Assembly (NCBI RefSeq): GCF_015832195.1
Contig: NC_052032.1
Coordinates: 4,780,618 to 4,844,617, forward strand
From: Motacilla alba alba
Lineage: Eukaryota; Chordata; Aves; Passeriformes; Motacillidae
DNA length: 64,000 bases
Direction: 5' to 3'
Below, one piece after another: positions 1 through 13,800 of this stretch (positions within the stretch are counted from its first letter, which is position 1; every line of letters starts with the position of its first letter). Both the position numbers and the translations under genes were made by a program. The notes below the pieces were generated by a model, which did no database searches, had not been told where the DNA came from, and saw only the letters and a program-made list of their open reading frames with translations.

Positions 1-3000
1 AGTGAATCTATAATGTAATTTCATGAGGTACTGAGATGCACTGAAAAACATATGAGCACTAAGTTGCTCTGCCTAATCCATATGAAACAGTGCTGGAAAT
101 CAGCCTGGTAAATGTGGCAAGAGAATGAGCGAGGATTTCATCTGGGGTCTGACACTAATCTAAAAAGGATTATCAAGGAGATAGCCTGAGCTACAGAGCA
201 CTCGAACAGAGAGGACAAGGAATCCTATTTAAATGAATGCACTGGGTTATGGGGGGGCTTGTAAACAATTAGCACATGGCCTTCCCTCTGACCACAGCAG
301 CAGGAGCTCATCCCCCCCAGCCACTGCACAAACCACATTTACTGCTCCAGTCACCAGATTCAAAGAGAGCTTAAGAGAAACAGATGATTTTCCAACATTA
401 GCTTTTAATAGGGACAGCATGTCTGGCAGGATGAAACGAATGAAAAGCCCTTGCTGTTCACAGTTGTAATCCACCCCCTGTCGTCTCGCTGCCATTTCTC
501 CACAAGCTTCACCACTTGTTGCTTTGCAGAGCTCACACAGAGACAAATCCACATCAGGGCACCCAATGCTCCGTGTGTGGGGTCCCAGCGGGAGGGTCCT
601 GCTGAACTTCATGCTGGGTGCCAGAGGTGATGATGCTTGTGGCACCTTCTTCTGATCTCCCTGCTCTGCTTTACTCATATTGTGTTTTTCCTGAGAACAG
701 ATCTGTGAGCACCTGTCTGTTTGGGGTGATGGAAAGCAAAGATCAGGCCGATCAATTATTTAATTGCAGGATTAATTTAAAACATGAGAATTGCTCTTTC
801 TGAAGCAAAATAAATAACCAATTCTCTCCTTTTGTGGCAGAAATCTGAGAACCTGCTGATTGCCTCAGCCTCATCCGCTTGTCTTCCCCTGACAAATTGA
901 AGGTTTTGTGGATTTTGGCCTTTTGAACTATAGGATTTAGTTTCCAAATACCAGAAAATGTTTTATGGATTGTAGCATGTGTAGTGCAGTGTTCCTGTGT
1001 CCCACATGCCTGCAGCCAAGCGTTTAGCTGAGATGAAGGCTTCATGGGATGTTTCAGGAACAACTGAGCAAATCCATGCTAATGCTGGGAAAGAACTCTC
1101 ATCCATCTTCTTTCTGTTCCCTTTGGGGTTTGGCTACCAATAAATTATGCATGCCCTGAACTATTCCTAGGTTAGTGGGGTATCTTTTAATGCATGAACA
1201 ACACAAATGAAGCCCTTTGGAGGCTGACAGTGCTCCACGTGCACGTGTTCCCAAAAATCCTGAGCATCACCACAAGCACATCCACCTGGAGCACAGCTGC
1301 TCCACATGGATGGGGTGATTCCACCTGTGCACAGGGGGATGGAGAACAGAAAGGCAGCCTTGTCAGGACATTGCGTTCCCACTTAATTTTTGTTTTTCCT
1401 GCCCATAAAGGCTAATAAACTCACGAGCGGGGCAGTGCATTAACTGGAACAACACTTTTCTACCTTCCACGAGGCCAGTCAAATTCCTCTGCTGATTTTG
1501 TTCAGCAGTCCTGTTTCCACACATGAACACTCCCATATAATTGTTTTATCAGCATGGTCCAGTGCATGGTTGAGTTAGAAATTTGTGCTGGATGATGCAG
1601 AGCATTCCTTCCTTGAATTAAAGTTGTCACAAAGGTATCAAAAGCACCTTTTCCCTTTTTTTGCATGCTGTACCACAGAAGCTGTTATGTACCCTGCAAG
1701 CATTTATTCATTATAAAGTCATATTTGATTCAGTGAGACTGGAACGGGTTCCAGTAGGTTAAATATCTCCAAAGCCAAAGTTCTCCTTTTCTGGAGTTCA
1801 TGCATTTAGTTCACTCAGCTTTCCAAACATAAAAGTAATCATAACATAACAACACACCCAGGGTATCTGCAACCTCACTGGGTTGTACTCAGCCATCTCC
1901 CATCCCTTTCATCCACTGGAAGGTTTGTGCAAAATAGAGAATATTGTGATAAAAGAGGACAGACCATAAAACAGAGGGCCAAGCCCTCAAGTTGTGTATC
2001 CTAATAAAGGCAGAAACATCACCTAGATTTGGGCCAGTAGAGAATCTGGATCTTTGTACTTGAAATATACGTAAATATTTCAGAGCAATAAAAGTGAAAT
2101 ATGCTCCAGCTGTACTTTAAGGAGAGATTTCAGCAAACTTTATGTTTAAATTTCTTGGTTGATTAGCCCACAATGACTTCTAATCGCTTGGGAGAGTTCT
2201 TAAAAATCAAACTTCAATATACTCAAGACACAGAAGCTGAGAAAGTTGTCTGCAGGTCATGGGGACTAACTTTTATTTTTAAGGAGAAAAAAAAATCCTT
2301 CAGCTCACTTGCAAGCAGCTATTGCATCCAATATTGAGGATCTGAAATGAGCAAAGCCAGTTGTTTGAATGAAAGCTCAACACCTCACTTTCCACTCATC
2401 TTGCAAAGGACGTGCAGTCCTGCAGAAAAAGATAGAGCAACATTATTATAAAAATAGGAGTGATGGATAAAAGGAATCTTTTGTGTTTTTTTTTTTTTTT
2501 TTTGAGCTGGCCCTTGCAGGTGGGTGCTTTCTGTGTGCATTTGAAGATGGGATGTGGATGGATCCTGTCAGCCCTCACAGGGGACAGAACTGCTCAGTCA
2601 AACTCAGCTCAGCGCTGGGCATGACCACAACACTTATTTTTTCCCTGTGATATGCCAATCCCATCCCTCACCCTGAGTTTCCCTGCAGCTGAAGTCACTC
2701 ATTTCTCCAAAGACCCAACTATTCACGAGGCAGGTCAGGTTTTCAGAGGAGGAGAGATAATGCAGCCATTGCTGGGAAAGCTGCCTGCACCCCTGACCAC
2801 CCAGCTGGAAAATGTAACTAATTTTATTCACTGGGGAGTGCTGGGAGGATTAATTGGATTTAGTGGCCACAATGTACTTTACATTGGTTGGGTGGAAGGA
2901 GACTGATAAGAGTTGAGGTGCAAATTTCTCAGAGGTGCAAGGAAAAAAGTGGCCAAGGAGGAGGGCAATTATTTAAAGAGTCAGTGAAGCAAGGAAAAGA

Positions 3001-6000
3001 CAATTAGCATTGGTATCACCCTAATTCACAACAATTTGCAACAATGAGTCTGAGACACTCTTCCCATCAAGGCCAGAATACATAATTTCTTGACCTCATT
3101 ATAAAATATAATTAAAAAAACATGAGCAAAAAAGCTGCATGTCCACATGGGTAAAACAGAAAAACTGAAGGACACACAAAGGAACTGAAGGACAACAGTG
3201 ACTTGGGAGTCCTGGATCAGAAAGAAATCTATCAAGTCCAGGGTTTTTCAGTGGAGCCAAAGAGAAAATTTGAACCATGCAGCCCTCATTTTATTTTCTG
3301 TCCCTTGGGAGCCTCTCATCTGGACCTGGCCTGTTCTCCTGCATTGCACAGGGACAGGATTCTCTTTCCCCACGTTCTTGTAGGTTATCTGAGATGTCAA
3401 CCTCAAATATCTCCAGCACTGCAGCATGGAACAAACGTGAAAGAAGCATATGGAATACCAGGAGCAGCAGCATCAATACCCTCTGAGTATTACAAGCTGG
3501 AGTACAGCTGCCACCTCCCTGATCTTTTATCAGCACATAATATCATTAAACATGGAGTTAAAGGAAAGATACTCTGAAAGGAGCAAGAGAACAGGCTTCT
3601 AATGGAATTGTGGCTGGTTTATAGCATGGCTATTCTGTCTACTTCTGTCTTCTTTTTATATTGAGACCCTATTTTATATAGAAGAATTGTTTAAGCAGTA
3701 TGTGGAGCCAGGGTCTTGGGCCAGGCCAGTTTGCAGCACTACAGTACACTTTGCTGACTGCACCAACTTTAAAAGGCTCCTCTAGGATTTTTTGTTGTCG
3801 TTGTTGGTTATGGGGCTTGTGTTTAAGAGTCTCACATGTCCAGGAAGCAGTGGACAGATGAGAGGCAAATCTCTTTAACTGTGGGTGCTTTCCTCTCCTC
3901 AATTAGAAAAAAAATCCACAGCATGTTCCAATGAACTCCTCGAGTCTGTTATGAAGCACGGGTCTCTCTTCATCTGTGAAATGTTCTGTTCTGAAATAAA
4001 GGATTTCCTGTTAATGCTGAGGAAGAAGATATTCATCAGTGCTAAAGGGCAAGAGAACCTGGATAGCGCTGACTTTACTCAGTTCCTTTCACAGGTGCAT
4101 CTCAAAGTCCTTTATGAATGATATAAGTGTTATTTTCAAAATTCATCCCAAAGGCCATTTTGAGCTACCCTAACCAGCCACAGCCTAAAAACTTGGGAAA
4201 AGGCACCTCAGCCAACCAAAATATGCACAAATCAGTCACTAATTTTGGTGTATCTGCAAAATGCATTGGCTGAATGTATTTCATGGGCTGAACATCAAGC
4301 TGCTTGCTTTTTACAGCTGTGTGCAAAACACCCAGTGCACTGTAGGTGTTATTTATAAAACTATTGATTGTTATTATTTATCTCTGTGCCTGTCTTGTTC
4401 TGTGCCTGCCAGCTGATCACTGTCAGATGTACTAGATTGTGCACATGGATTGGACTGGAGCTGATGGGATTAATTGATTTGATTACATTGAGTGAAATCA
4501 GTGGATTTCACATCAAATAGAATCAATAATCTGAATTACATTAGACAGATGAGCAAACACTGGGCAGGATCATTGCTCTGGCTTTCCTGGGATGTTAGAA
4601 TGGTTGAGATCAGTGGATTGGACTCATCTGTGCACGACACAGGGACTGGTTCCATTCGAGTCGCACTGGTGGCCTCAATAACTACAATTCCTTTTTAACT
4701 TGAGTTTGTACTGATCTTTATTATAATAATTATACCTAGCGGCAATCACCCTCTCCGGTACACACAAAAAAGTTCATTATATGACACAGAGATGAAGTGG
4801 CTCATTTTCCCCCTATTCTAATTTGGTAAATGGTGATTACAGAGGTAGGAGCTTAGCGAAACCCAATGAGCCTTGATACGTTAGTTAGATTTTTAACAAG
4901 TCATCTTTACTGAGACCTAACTGCACGGAGCCCAGTCAGATGACAAGTCCAAAGCTCTTGCCTGCTGCTGCTGTTGTTATTCTCTTGATTATCCTGCAGC
5001 ATGTTGAACACTCCTGTGTGAGAAGGGCAGCACCATGGCACAAGGCCACCTTTCTCTTGTCCTTAATCAGAAATGTTGAACTGTTCTCTAACCCCCGAGA
5101 GGGAAAAGAATTCATTAGATTTCATCTTTTTTTTTCACTCCTGAATGCTAAGTGCCTCTTCCTTTTTCTCTCTCTTCCTGGGGGAAATGTGTGAGGAATT
5201 AATGTTTAGAAAAAATATTAACTTTCCCAATTCCCACACGAGGCTGAATCCCATCATCTGCACAGAACTGCAGCCAAAGGTCGCTGTAACAGAGGGGTAG
5301 GGTGGTAGCAACATATCCTTTCAGCTCAGTGATCAAAAACAGAAGATTAGCCACCTCTTTCCCAGCTTAGTGACAGAAAAAACACAGAATTGGCCTGTGA
5401 AAGGAAAAGGCAGACTGTGTTGACAAAGAGAAGATAGTTCAGTGGATCATAACTGAAGCTGTCATTTAAAAATAAAAGTTCATTCATATTTTCCCATAAA
5501 TAACACTCCCAGATCAGGGTGCAGAAGGCACAAGTTTTGACAGGAAATTAGGGAGGGTTAGAAGAAAGGATCAGAGCCAGAGGATGACTACACCTGTGAA
5601 TGCCTTCAAGGCCAGCTCAGATCTTCTGTGTTTACCCCACATTTGCGTCCAGCAAGCAGTTCTTGTCAAACTGATTAAAGTTTGCACTGAAAAAAAAATC
5701 TACATTATTGCTAGAAGAAGGCACCCCAGACTCTTGGTCCTTTTTGTCATCTTCTACCCTTTGGGTTTTCTTTCTGCCTAAGAATTGAAGATAGAGCCTA
5801 ATTCCACAACTGGCATCCCTGGGACAAAGCAGATTTCCCCCAGGTCTGGTGATTCTGGAACAATCCCAGACAAGGGGTGAATTTGAAAGTCCACCCTCCA
5901 GGACACTTGCCTTGCTCTTCCTCCTCCACCTGACTAGATGGGTAATTTCTCCATGTTCTCATTGCTCAAACACACATGTAACACAGGACATTGTGGCAAA

Positions 6001-7735
6001 GGATGGAAGATAAAAACAAAATACAATTATTAGGGAATACGGGTAGTACAAGTGTCTGCCCTCACATCTTTACTTCAGCTGTGAACTTTTTACTTACAGC
6101 CGTAATTTGCAGCTGGAACCTCTTGTTTATTTACAGAATATTGACTTGATTTTTACTTGGGGAATCTGAAATTTTTATTATGGGGGGTGTGCTTATGCAC
6201 AACTGGACAAGGATGTTTCCTGGTCTCCAGAAAGGAGGCTGGGTTGGGCTATTAAAGGGAAACATGTCAGGCTCAGAATATGAAACCCACAGCAGTATTC
6301 CAAAATTCAGGTATTGACACAATGCTCTGCAACCTTACTGAATGCTGAGGGATTGGCTTGGTTTAGAAACACCTGAATGCAGAAAGGATCACATAATGCA
6401 CAAAGAACAGAAAAGCTGCAGCATTGGGCTCAAAAGCACCTCCAAGTCCAAGCTGTAACTCATCAATGTTCTCCTCTGAGACCTCGTCCTCTCATCCTCT
6501 TCCTGCAGCCCTGCTCCCCTCTCCCCCTCCCATCTCCCCAGGAAGGCTGACTCTCATCTGTCTGCAGTTAGCAGAAACCAAAGTAACTGGACTTGCTGCT
6601 GGAACAAAAGAAATATGTGCTGGTAACTGTTCATTGAGCTGTGAGATGAACAAGCTGGGTGCTGAAAAGGAAATCCAAGCTAAGAGTACATTTCCAGTGT
6701 TAATAAAGCTTTTTCCTTTTGTTGTATATTTCCAAACGCTGATTCTAGAACAGCTGTCATCAGGGTTTTTTTCCAGAATTAGACAACAGGACAGATTTAA
6801 GGTATCATGGAGTCATTTATCCTTGCTAAATGACAGCTCTCCCTGCTGCATTTGGAGATCTGGTTTGTCCTCCATCTTTTGTCAAAAATTCTGCCATATC
6901 TACAGCTGTCACTGTCTCAATGAGACAGACATCTCTGAGTCTGCCTCACCTGTGTTCCCCTCTAGACACAAAGGGATAGGCTGCACAGCAAGGTGGGAGT
7001 TTGTCGGAGCAGGAGCAAGGCTGTTTCTAGTAAGGGGAAGATGGAGCAGTACCTCTCCTGATTCTTGGAGGCACTTTGCTCTCTTAAAAGGTAACAGAGG
7101 TTTGGAGACCCAGACTGGCTGCTCATGATGGAGGAGACCTCACACAAGAGGAGCCATGAAGATGGGGGAAAGGCACAAGGAGCTGGGTGTGAGATGGGAA
7201 CAGAGAAAAACCCACAGAGGTGAAGTTTCCCTTGGTTTTCCTCAGAATGTGGTGCCTTAGATGAAATCCTATTTCCAGGGATAGAGACATTCCTATAAAA
7301 CCTGTGTTATCTCCTCCTTTGCGGGGGATTATCACAGGTGAGGCAGGCGGAGGTGTGAGCTCCTGCTCCCAGATGTTTTTGCTCTCTTCTCTGTGAGCAG
7401 ATGCTGTGTGCAGGCTGCTCTCTGCTATTCTTGGCAGGAGGTAACTCCAATAAAATTCTGAACTCCACTTTTAGATGGAGGAGAGCTTGGGTTGGGTTTT
7501 TTAGGAGCATTATGTGCAGCAATTGCATAGCCTGCAATGATTTAGAGCTCATCTCTGTTACAGTCAAGCCCATTTGGCTTTTACTTTCATGAGCCACAAT
7601 GGAGACCTCATGCTGCAGTGAAGTTTGTCTTGAATTTTGTTTCACTATCACAAAGCCATCATCATCTGGTTTTGCTTCTGAGTTTCATCTTTTGCTCAGG
7701 AGAGGAGTGTCATATATTATTCACATCACATTATG
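1..7735. other. Unique non-coding DNA, no supported gene
   Basis: No transposon or RNA gene that I recognise lies here. Reading frames are short and overlap on both strands. The longest is a 235-codon plus-strand frame at 6424-7128, which begins with Ser/Pro-rich low-complexity residues and matches no family I know. A run of 18 T lies at 2486-2503. A short hairpin (8-bp perfect stem, 4-nt loop) lies at 4492-4511. A possible exon-like stretch at 3906-4094 is described in the findings but not called as a gene. Confidence 0.6.
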
Positions 7736-7835
7736 TTCACAACATTTGAGGTGCTGGACAAATGCATTATAAGAAAACAGTCCCTGCTGTGAAGAGTTTA
7801 CAACCCAGGCAGAAAAAACAGATGAAATTTAGAGG
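7735..7835. repeat. Ancient SINE-like remnant (possible)
   Basis: The text around a 'cagtccctgctgtgaagag' core, followed by 'tttacaacccaggcag', resembles old amniote SINE/LINE remnants with the wording 'cagtccctgccctgaagagcttacaatct'. This is a match from memory to a degenerate family. No boundaries or target-site duplications are visible, and the orientation and family name are not assigned. Confidence 0.35.
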
Positions 7836-7844
7836 CAAAGAGAT

Positions 7845-10800
7845 GTACTATGAAAAAACAAAATGAGAGAAGGAAACACTCAAGGTGTCATGATTAACAG
7901 AAGTGCTGTTAATTCTTTTTTTTTAATACTCCATTTTAATGGCAGAGACCATAGGAAAATTTTCACAACTCCCCCTCCTTCTGGTGAAAGACAAAAGTTT
8001 CCTGTGAAGACATGAAACTGGGTTTACTCTGTCATTTGAATTGAATCTTGATTTTCAGAATTTCTTTTCATCTCTTGACGACTCAGCTGCAGAAGTGCTT
8101 TATTAAACCCTGTTTTAAAAAAGACCACATGTTCAATTTGTCTTTAAAAAAAAATTTTTCCCCAGAATTATAATCCCCATATAAAAAAAACCTTTTTTTC
8201 TCTTGCAATAATTCCACTTCTGGTGCAGCACTGACACCAGGTACAATGTCATACATTCACACCCATCAAGGGTGTTTTCACTGCCTTGGGTTCATCCCCT
8301 GCTCTGCTTTCACAGGCTTTGTCAAAGTCCTTCCAACCCCTGTTTTTTTCACCAGAGGAGATCTGTGCATCCTTTGGTTGCACACAGCAAATTTCTTATT
8401 ATCCCTTTCCTCTCTGCCCTCCAGTCCTGAGGGACTTGCTGGCTCCTTTGCTGGCCCTGCTCCACACCACTCATCCACCCACGGAAATAAAAGTCTGCTT
8501 GACACTGGCTCTTGGAGGATCTCCCATGTCCTGAAGACCACAAACCTCTATCTCTTATCACAATCCTGCACATTTATCACCAAAGTCCAGAGTGGGCTGG
8601 GAGCTTTGTAGGTGGCAAATTGTCCATTTAATGATGGGATTTTAGCTTGCTTTTCCTAGCAGGTCTTTTTCACAGCAGCTGACCTTCAGTGAGTCCTTGA
8701 ATCATACAATTGCCTTTGTGAGACTACAGCAGTGAACATCCTTATTTTTTTTTTTTTTTATTTTCCTCGCTGCCTTTCAGTTCAGCAGCAACATCCTTGA
8801 GGTGTCCTGTGAAATCCTGACACAGGGAAGCACCAGCCTGTGTTTGCATCCAGGCAGGGGATGGCAAGGCCAAGTGCACAGTCACTTTGATGTGATTTTT
8901 AGGAGCAGGGATTGCGTTGCCAGAGCTAACGTGCTCTTTTCAGGCTGTTCATATTTCATTAAAGCCAAGCAGAGAGAGGTGGGGGAGCCACTGCTCTGTG
9001 AGGTGTCACAGCACTGGGAACAGAGCAGGGGGAGCTGGTGCTGGGTGTTCTGCTTAATGGGAAACATCCTCCAGGGAAAACACATTCAGGGGGAGATGTC
9101 CCCTGGTGTCATCTTTTAGATGCCTTTCAATAAATGTTTTCAGTTGGTCAGACTTTTTCATTTTAACCAAGAAGGGATAATTTTTCTGAGTTTAATGCTA
9201 AATTTAATTCTTTTCCAATGAAAGCTGTACTGTCCACTAAGGCAACAGGGCTTGCCATGAGTGAGAGGAGCCCAAATGCTGCAGGGACTGTGCTCAGGAC
9301 ACAGCTGCTGTGAGTGGAGTGGGCAGCAGCTGAGAAAGCTCCTGACAGTGAGCGAGCCTTAAGGAAGCCAATGTCCAACTTATTTTAAGCTCACTCCAAT
9401 TCTAAAAATTCCAGGTTGAGTTCAAATAAAGTGTGGTTTTGGTGTCTAAAAGTGCCTTTGGCTTTTCTTGGTGTGTCCACACTGAGGAAAATCAATCCCT
9501 CCAGGATTTGGATGTTTTCAGCCTGCTCTGCCCTCAGGGCTCCCACTGTGTGTTAGTGCTGGTTGTATTTCTCAGGAGCTGGGGTTTGACGACAGTTCCA
9601 TCAGTGAAACCAAGTCTGGTTAAATCACTTCTGTGTTTTGTCCTCCCCAAAGCAGTGCAGCAGAGGAGTTTTGCTTTTTCAGGTTTCCCAGTGTCAGGGC
9701 AGGATATTGTTCGTGTGCCAGCCTCCTATTTGTTATCAGCAGCTCCATTTTCTGCCTCAACTGCCCTGTGCTGGCAGGGCACAAAGGCTGGTCTGCCTTT
9801 GCTTTGGTTTTTTTACCACATTTCCAGATTTCCCTTCCTTGCCTCTCCACCAGCTCACTGAATTCTTGTTGATGTGGAAAAGGCTTCACAAGACTTGTTT
9901 TTCTCTCTGAGCTTTTAAATGTCTCCACTGTCACCTCTTGTTTTGGTTCTCACACTTACTTCTCTAGGCCATTTCCATGATTTATAGTTGATTGCTGTTG
10001 CCACTTTTTTACTGTAACATCTACTTGCAGATATAAAATCAGGTTTCACATCCACAAAAGATTTCTATTGGAGAAATGAAAACGCTATTGAAATGTAAAA
10101 CCTGCTGGAATAAATCATAGTGAGGGGGGGAAGTGATGAAGATACACAGTTTCATTTATATAAATATCCTTAACAGAACAGGTGACATTCCAGGGAACCA
10201 TCAGCAGATGGCAACTCCACCAGCTCAGGGGGAGCAAGCTCTGCTGCTTTAAGAATGAAGTTGCTATTTTTCTCCAGTGCATAAATCTATAGTTTATAGT
10301 TATTGCACGACAACCTGCCACTAATTAAATTATAAATGACATGACAAGGAAGAAACACCTTTAAAAATCACTGAATAACTTTTTGGGACACTTTTAGTAC
10401 ATTTCATCTATGCTCCACTTTCTGAAATACAGCGACATCTCCCAGTGTTTGTGTTTAAAGCAAATTGAACCAGTGAAGGATCTGACACATCTCCCTTCAC
10501 GAGAAACTGGGGGAGCTGTGGGAGTCTCTGCCAGCAGCCTGGGCTGATTTCCCTGCTCAGGAGCTCTGGCCATAACACCTGCAGCTGATTTAGCAGGCAG
10601 GAGGAACCTTCTGCCAGCGGGAAAAGAGTTACTGTCCCTCATCATCCTCATGCTGGAGGAGAAACAACCCTGTGCCTTATGAATGGGTGGTTCACTTGGC
10701 TAATAACAACATTTGTGAATAATAACATCGGGAAATAATAACTTGTGGAATAACAAATAAAGCCTCCTCCAATTCCCTAGGCTAAGCCCAGCAAAGTTTC

Positions 10801-13800
10801 TTGTTCCCAGCCCTCCAGTGAGGCTCAGTGCCTGTGGCAGAGATGATGCACAGCTCTGACACCTTCAGCTCCCACCAGCTCTGAAACCTTGCTGTGTTCA
10901 CCTCCCCAGAGCCCATTCCAATGAGTTCCATGGAATGCCACCAGTGGCCTGGTTTGTTTCCCAGATCCATGTTCCAGCTCGTTTGGAGCTCCATGGATGG
11001 TGCTGCAGGCAAGAAAACCACATGGCTTTGCCTGCTGGTGCCTCACTGGGACCCACGTGCCATCCCTGGGTGCCCACAGAGCCGTGTGCCACCCTGCAGA
11101 TAATTAGCTGATAAAGCAGGTTTATTGCCTCCCTTTTTCCACCAAAAAATGACATAAATCATAGCAGATTTTTCCTTTGATAACTTAATGCTGCAGATGT
11201 GAAGTGTTTGGGGATGAATAGGACTCAGTGTTTGTTAATGAGAGTTTAATGTCTTCATCTTCTGCATTAAACTCCAGTTAATTAATATTCATTCAATTAG
11301 AAAATGTAAAAAATAAATTATACAAAATTAAGCTTTACACAGGAAGCAAGTGACCTCATTTCTGCTGTTTTCAGGTGCTAATTAGATTATCTCCTTTCCT
11401 GTGAAGGGGGAGGCACCGAGTGCTGCCAGCAGTGAGGGGAGCCTTGCAGTTGGGCACAGACCTCATCAGGGAGTGCCTTGTTCTGGTCTGCCCTGAGCTG
11501 GTGGAGACCAAAAACTACAGCCAGAGGAAACACAATTACAGTTTTTGTGGGCTTTCTGGTCAGGGGAAAGACTCTCCCTGCTGGAATGTTGGTGTTCTTT
11601 GGAGCTGGGTGTTGCTGGCAGAGAAGGATATGTGCTGAGCTGGTGGCAAACTGGGAGTTGTACAAAGTCTTGATTCTAGTCTGGTCCTGCCTGCTGGCTT
11701 TGGCTGAGTCTTCCTCCCTTTGTTGGTGCTTTTTTCTTTTTTTTTTTTTTTTTTCCTGCTCTGAACAGACTCTCTAAATTTGGAGACCTTTAGGAAATGA
11801 TGTTCCTTTGGAGTTGAGAGTGTCTCGGCTTAGAGGGAAGAAGGAGCCCTCTGGGATGAAGAGGCGCTCTGACTTCAGCAAGGCTAAGGGCAGAATAAAA
11901 CAAGCCAGCCTGAGCTGACTTTATGCAAACAGACCACAGGGGTCCTAAATAATCACTATTGCCAGTTTATCTCATGTAACTTTGAAGCTGGCCTTGCTTT
12001 GAGTCAGGGGCGGTACCAGCTGACCCGCAGAGGTCCTTCCAGCTTCAATTACTCCATAATATTCTATTTCTTCTACTTGCCTGTATCCTGAAGCCATGCT
12101 TGTCTTCTGTAGCAGAAATACTGTAAAAGGCAGTGAGAGCCAGCAGAAAACTCAGGCTGCACAAAGACCTGCTGTGGATTACTGCACACTGTGCTGGGGT
12201 GGGAGGGGAGCAGGGGAGCAAAGGTTCTGTGCTGGAATGTGTTTTGTAGTGCATCATCCATCACTGTCCTCTTCATCTGCTACTTCCTAGCAGCCCTGAA
12301 GAGCAATTTGCTTTTAAAATGGGAGGGACAGGCAACTCTGTGAGTAAAACTCAGTTATATCTTATAAGTTTGTCAAAAGGAGAAAACTCCTTTGGAGGAG
12401 ATGTTTCAGTTAGTGAGGTTTTGGGGAGCTGCTTCTGTGTGTGTGCTGCTCAGAGCCAAAAGAAGTAGAGCATCAGTGACACCACTTGTGATGGCAGTTA
12501 CCCCTTGCATAGGACAAGGGGGTGCTAAAGTCACAAATATTTTAGAACTACTTAAAAAAATTTGCACACAGAGTCAGTGGGACCCAACTGCGTTGTTTAG
12601 ATGTCTCATCCTGCAGAGAAATGGGATTATTCCTAGTGTGACACTCCTTATTTGACTCAGGCCATCACAAAGACATAATGATTTGCAAAGGAGGCACAAA
12701 TGAACTACAGTGCTCCAGCCAGAGGCACCCTGGCAAAAAGGGGGATATTTCATGGAAGGGAGGTCAACAGTGCTGCAAAGGAGAGTTTCCCTCTGCTGCC
12801 TGCTCCTGCTGAGGCCCTTCAGAACAGAACACAAAAACTACCACAGCTTGTCCTGTTGTGAATTCCCGTGAAGGCTCACATCCCACTGCCTTTTTTCCAT
12901 TCTACTGCTTCTGTATCTTTCTCCTGCTCACTCTGCTACACCTCCTCATTAGCTAAAATGTCTTAATCTTCAGAACCTGTGCTTGGTTTCAAGCCAGATT
13001 CCTGCTTTGCTTGGCTCATTCCAGCTATCACAATAGCTGGCACCAACTGTTTGGGCTGTGCTGACAGCCCCAGTTCAGGATGCTGCTTGAGAGATGTTGA
13101 GGTACTGATTTGTCTGCTGCAGGCAATGCTGGGAGCCAGGGGCTGCTCTCGTGATTCACTGCAGTGCTTTTCACTCCCTGGTGTTGCTCTGACTTCTTAA
13201 TTTACTGTGTCTTGCAAGGCTGTGAGGGAAGAAGGAGGCACCCAAGTGTCAGGTTGATAGAGATGGTTGGGTCAGATGACATTCCCTGATCACAATGCCC
13301 CTGTATGACAAAGCACTTCTGCACATCCTTAACTTGTAATGTTTGGGGTCTGTTGGATTGATGAGATCTGGTTCTGTGTGTTCAAGTGCTTGGCTGGATT
13401 GACCTGCTGGTCTGGAGTCTGTGTTCCTCATTTCTCTGGACCTGGTGTCCTGGGTAATTAGCCTTGCTCCTGCTTGGAGACGAGTTCCAGACACTCGGTG
13501 GGTTGGCAAGGCTGTAACAAGACCTATCTCACTAGAGGGTTAAAAAATAGAGCACAAGTCCTAAGGTTATTGCATTAGCCTTTGGGCTATGGGCAGGATA
13601 TTCCTCATCTGTCTTCTTCTGTAACCAAGAAAATGTCATTGTCCATACACACCCCCACAAAACCCCCTGGATGAGGAGCAGGTAGGAGCCTTTGGGAGAT
13701 CACAGACCTTACCTGTATGTTCTGCTTTCCAGGAGAGCTGTTCCTCACTGAAGCAGCTCCTGCTTGAGTGGAGAGCTACCAAACCCATTGTGCCTCTCCC

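Noticed and set aside
6424..7128. 235-codon open frame on the plus strand, the longest in the window
   Set aside because: It begins with Ser/Pro low-complexity residues, has no domain or motif I recognise, shows no exon structure and no partner gene. One frame of about this length is not surprising in 64 kb read in six frames.
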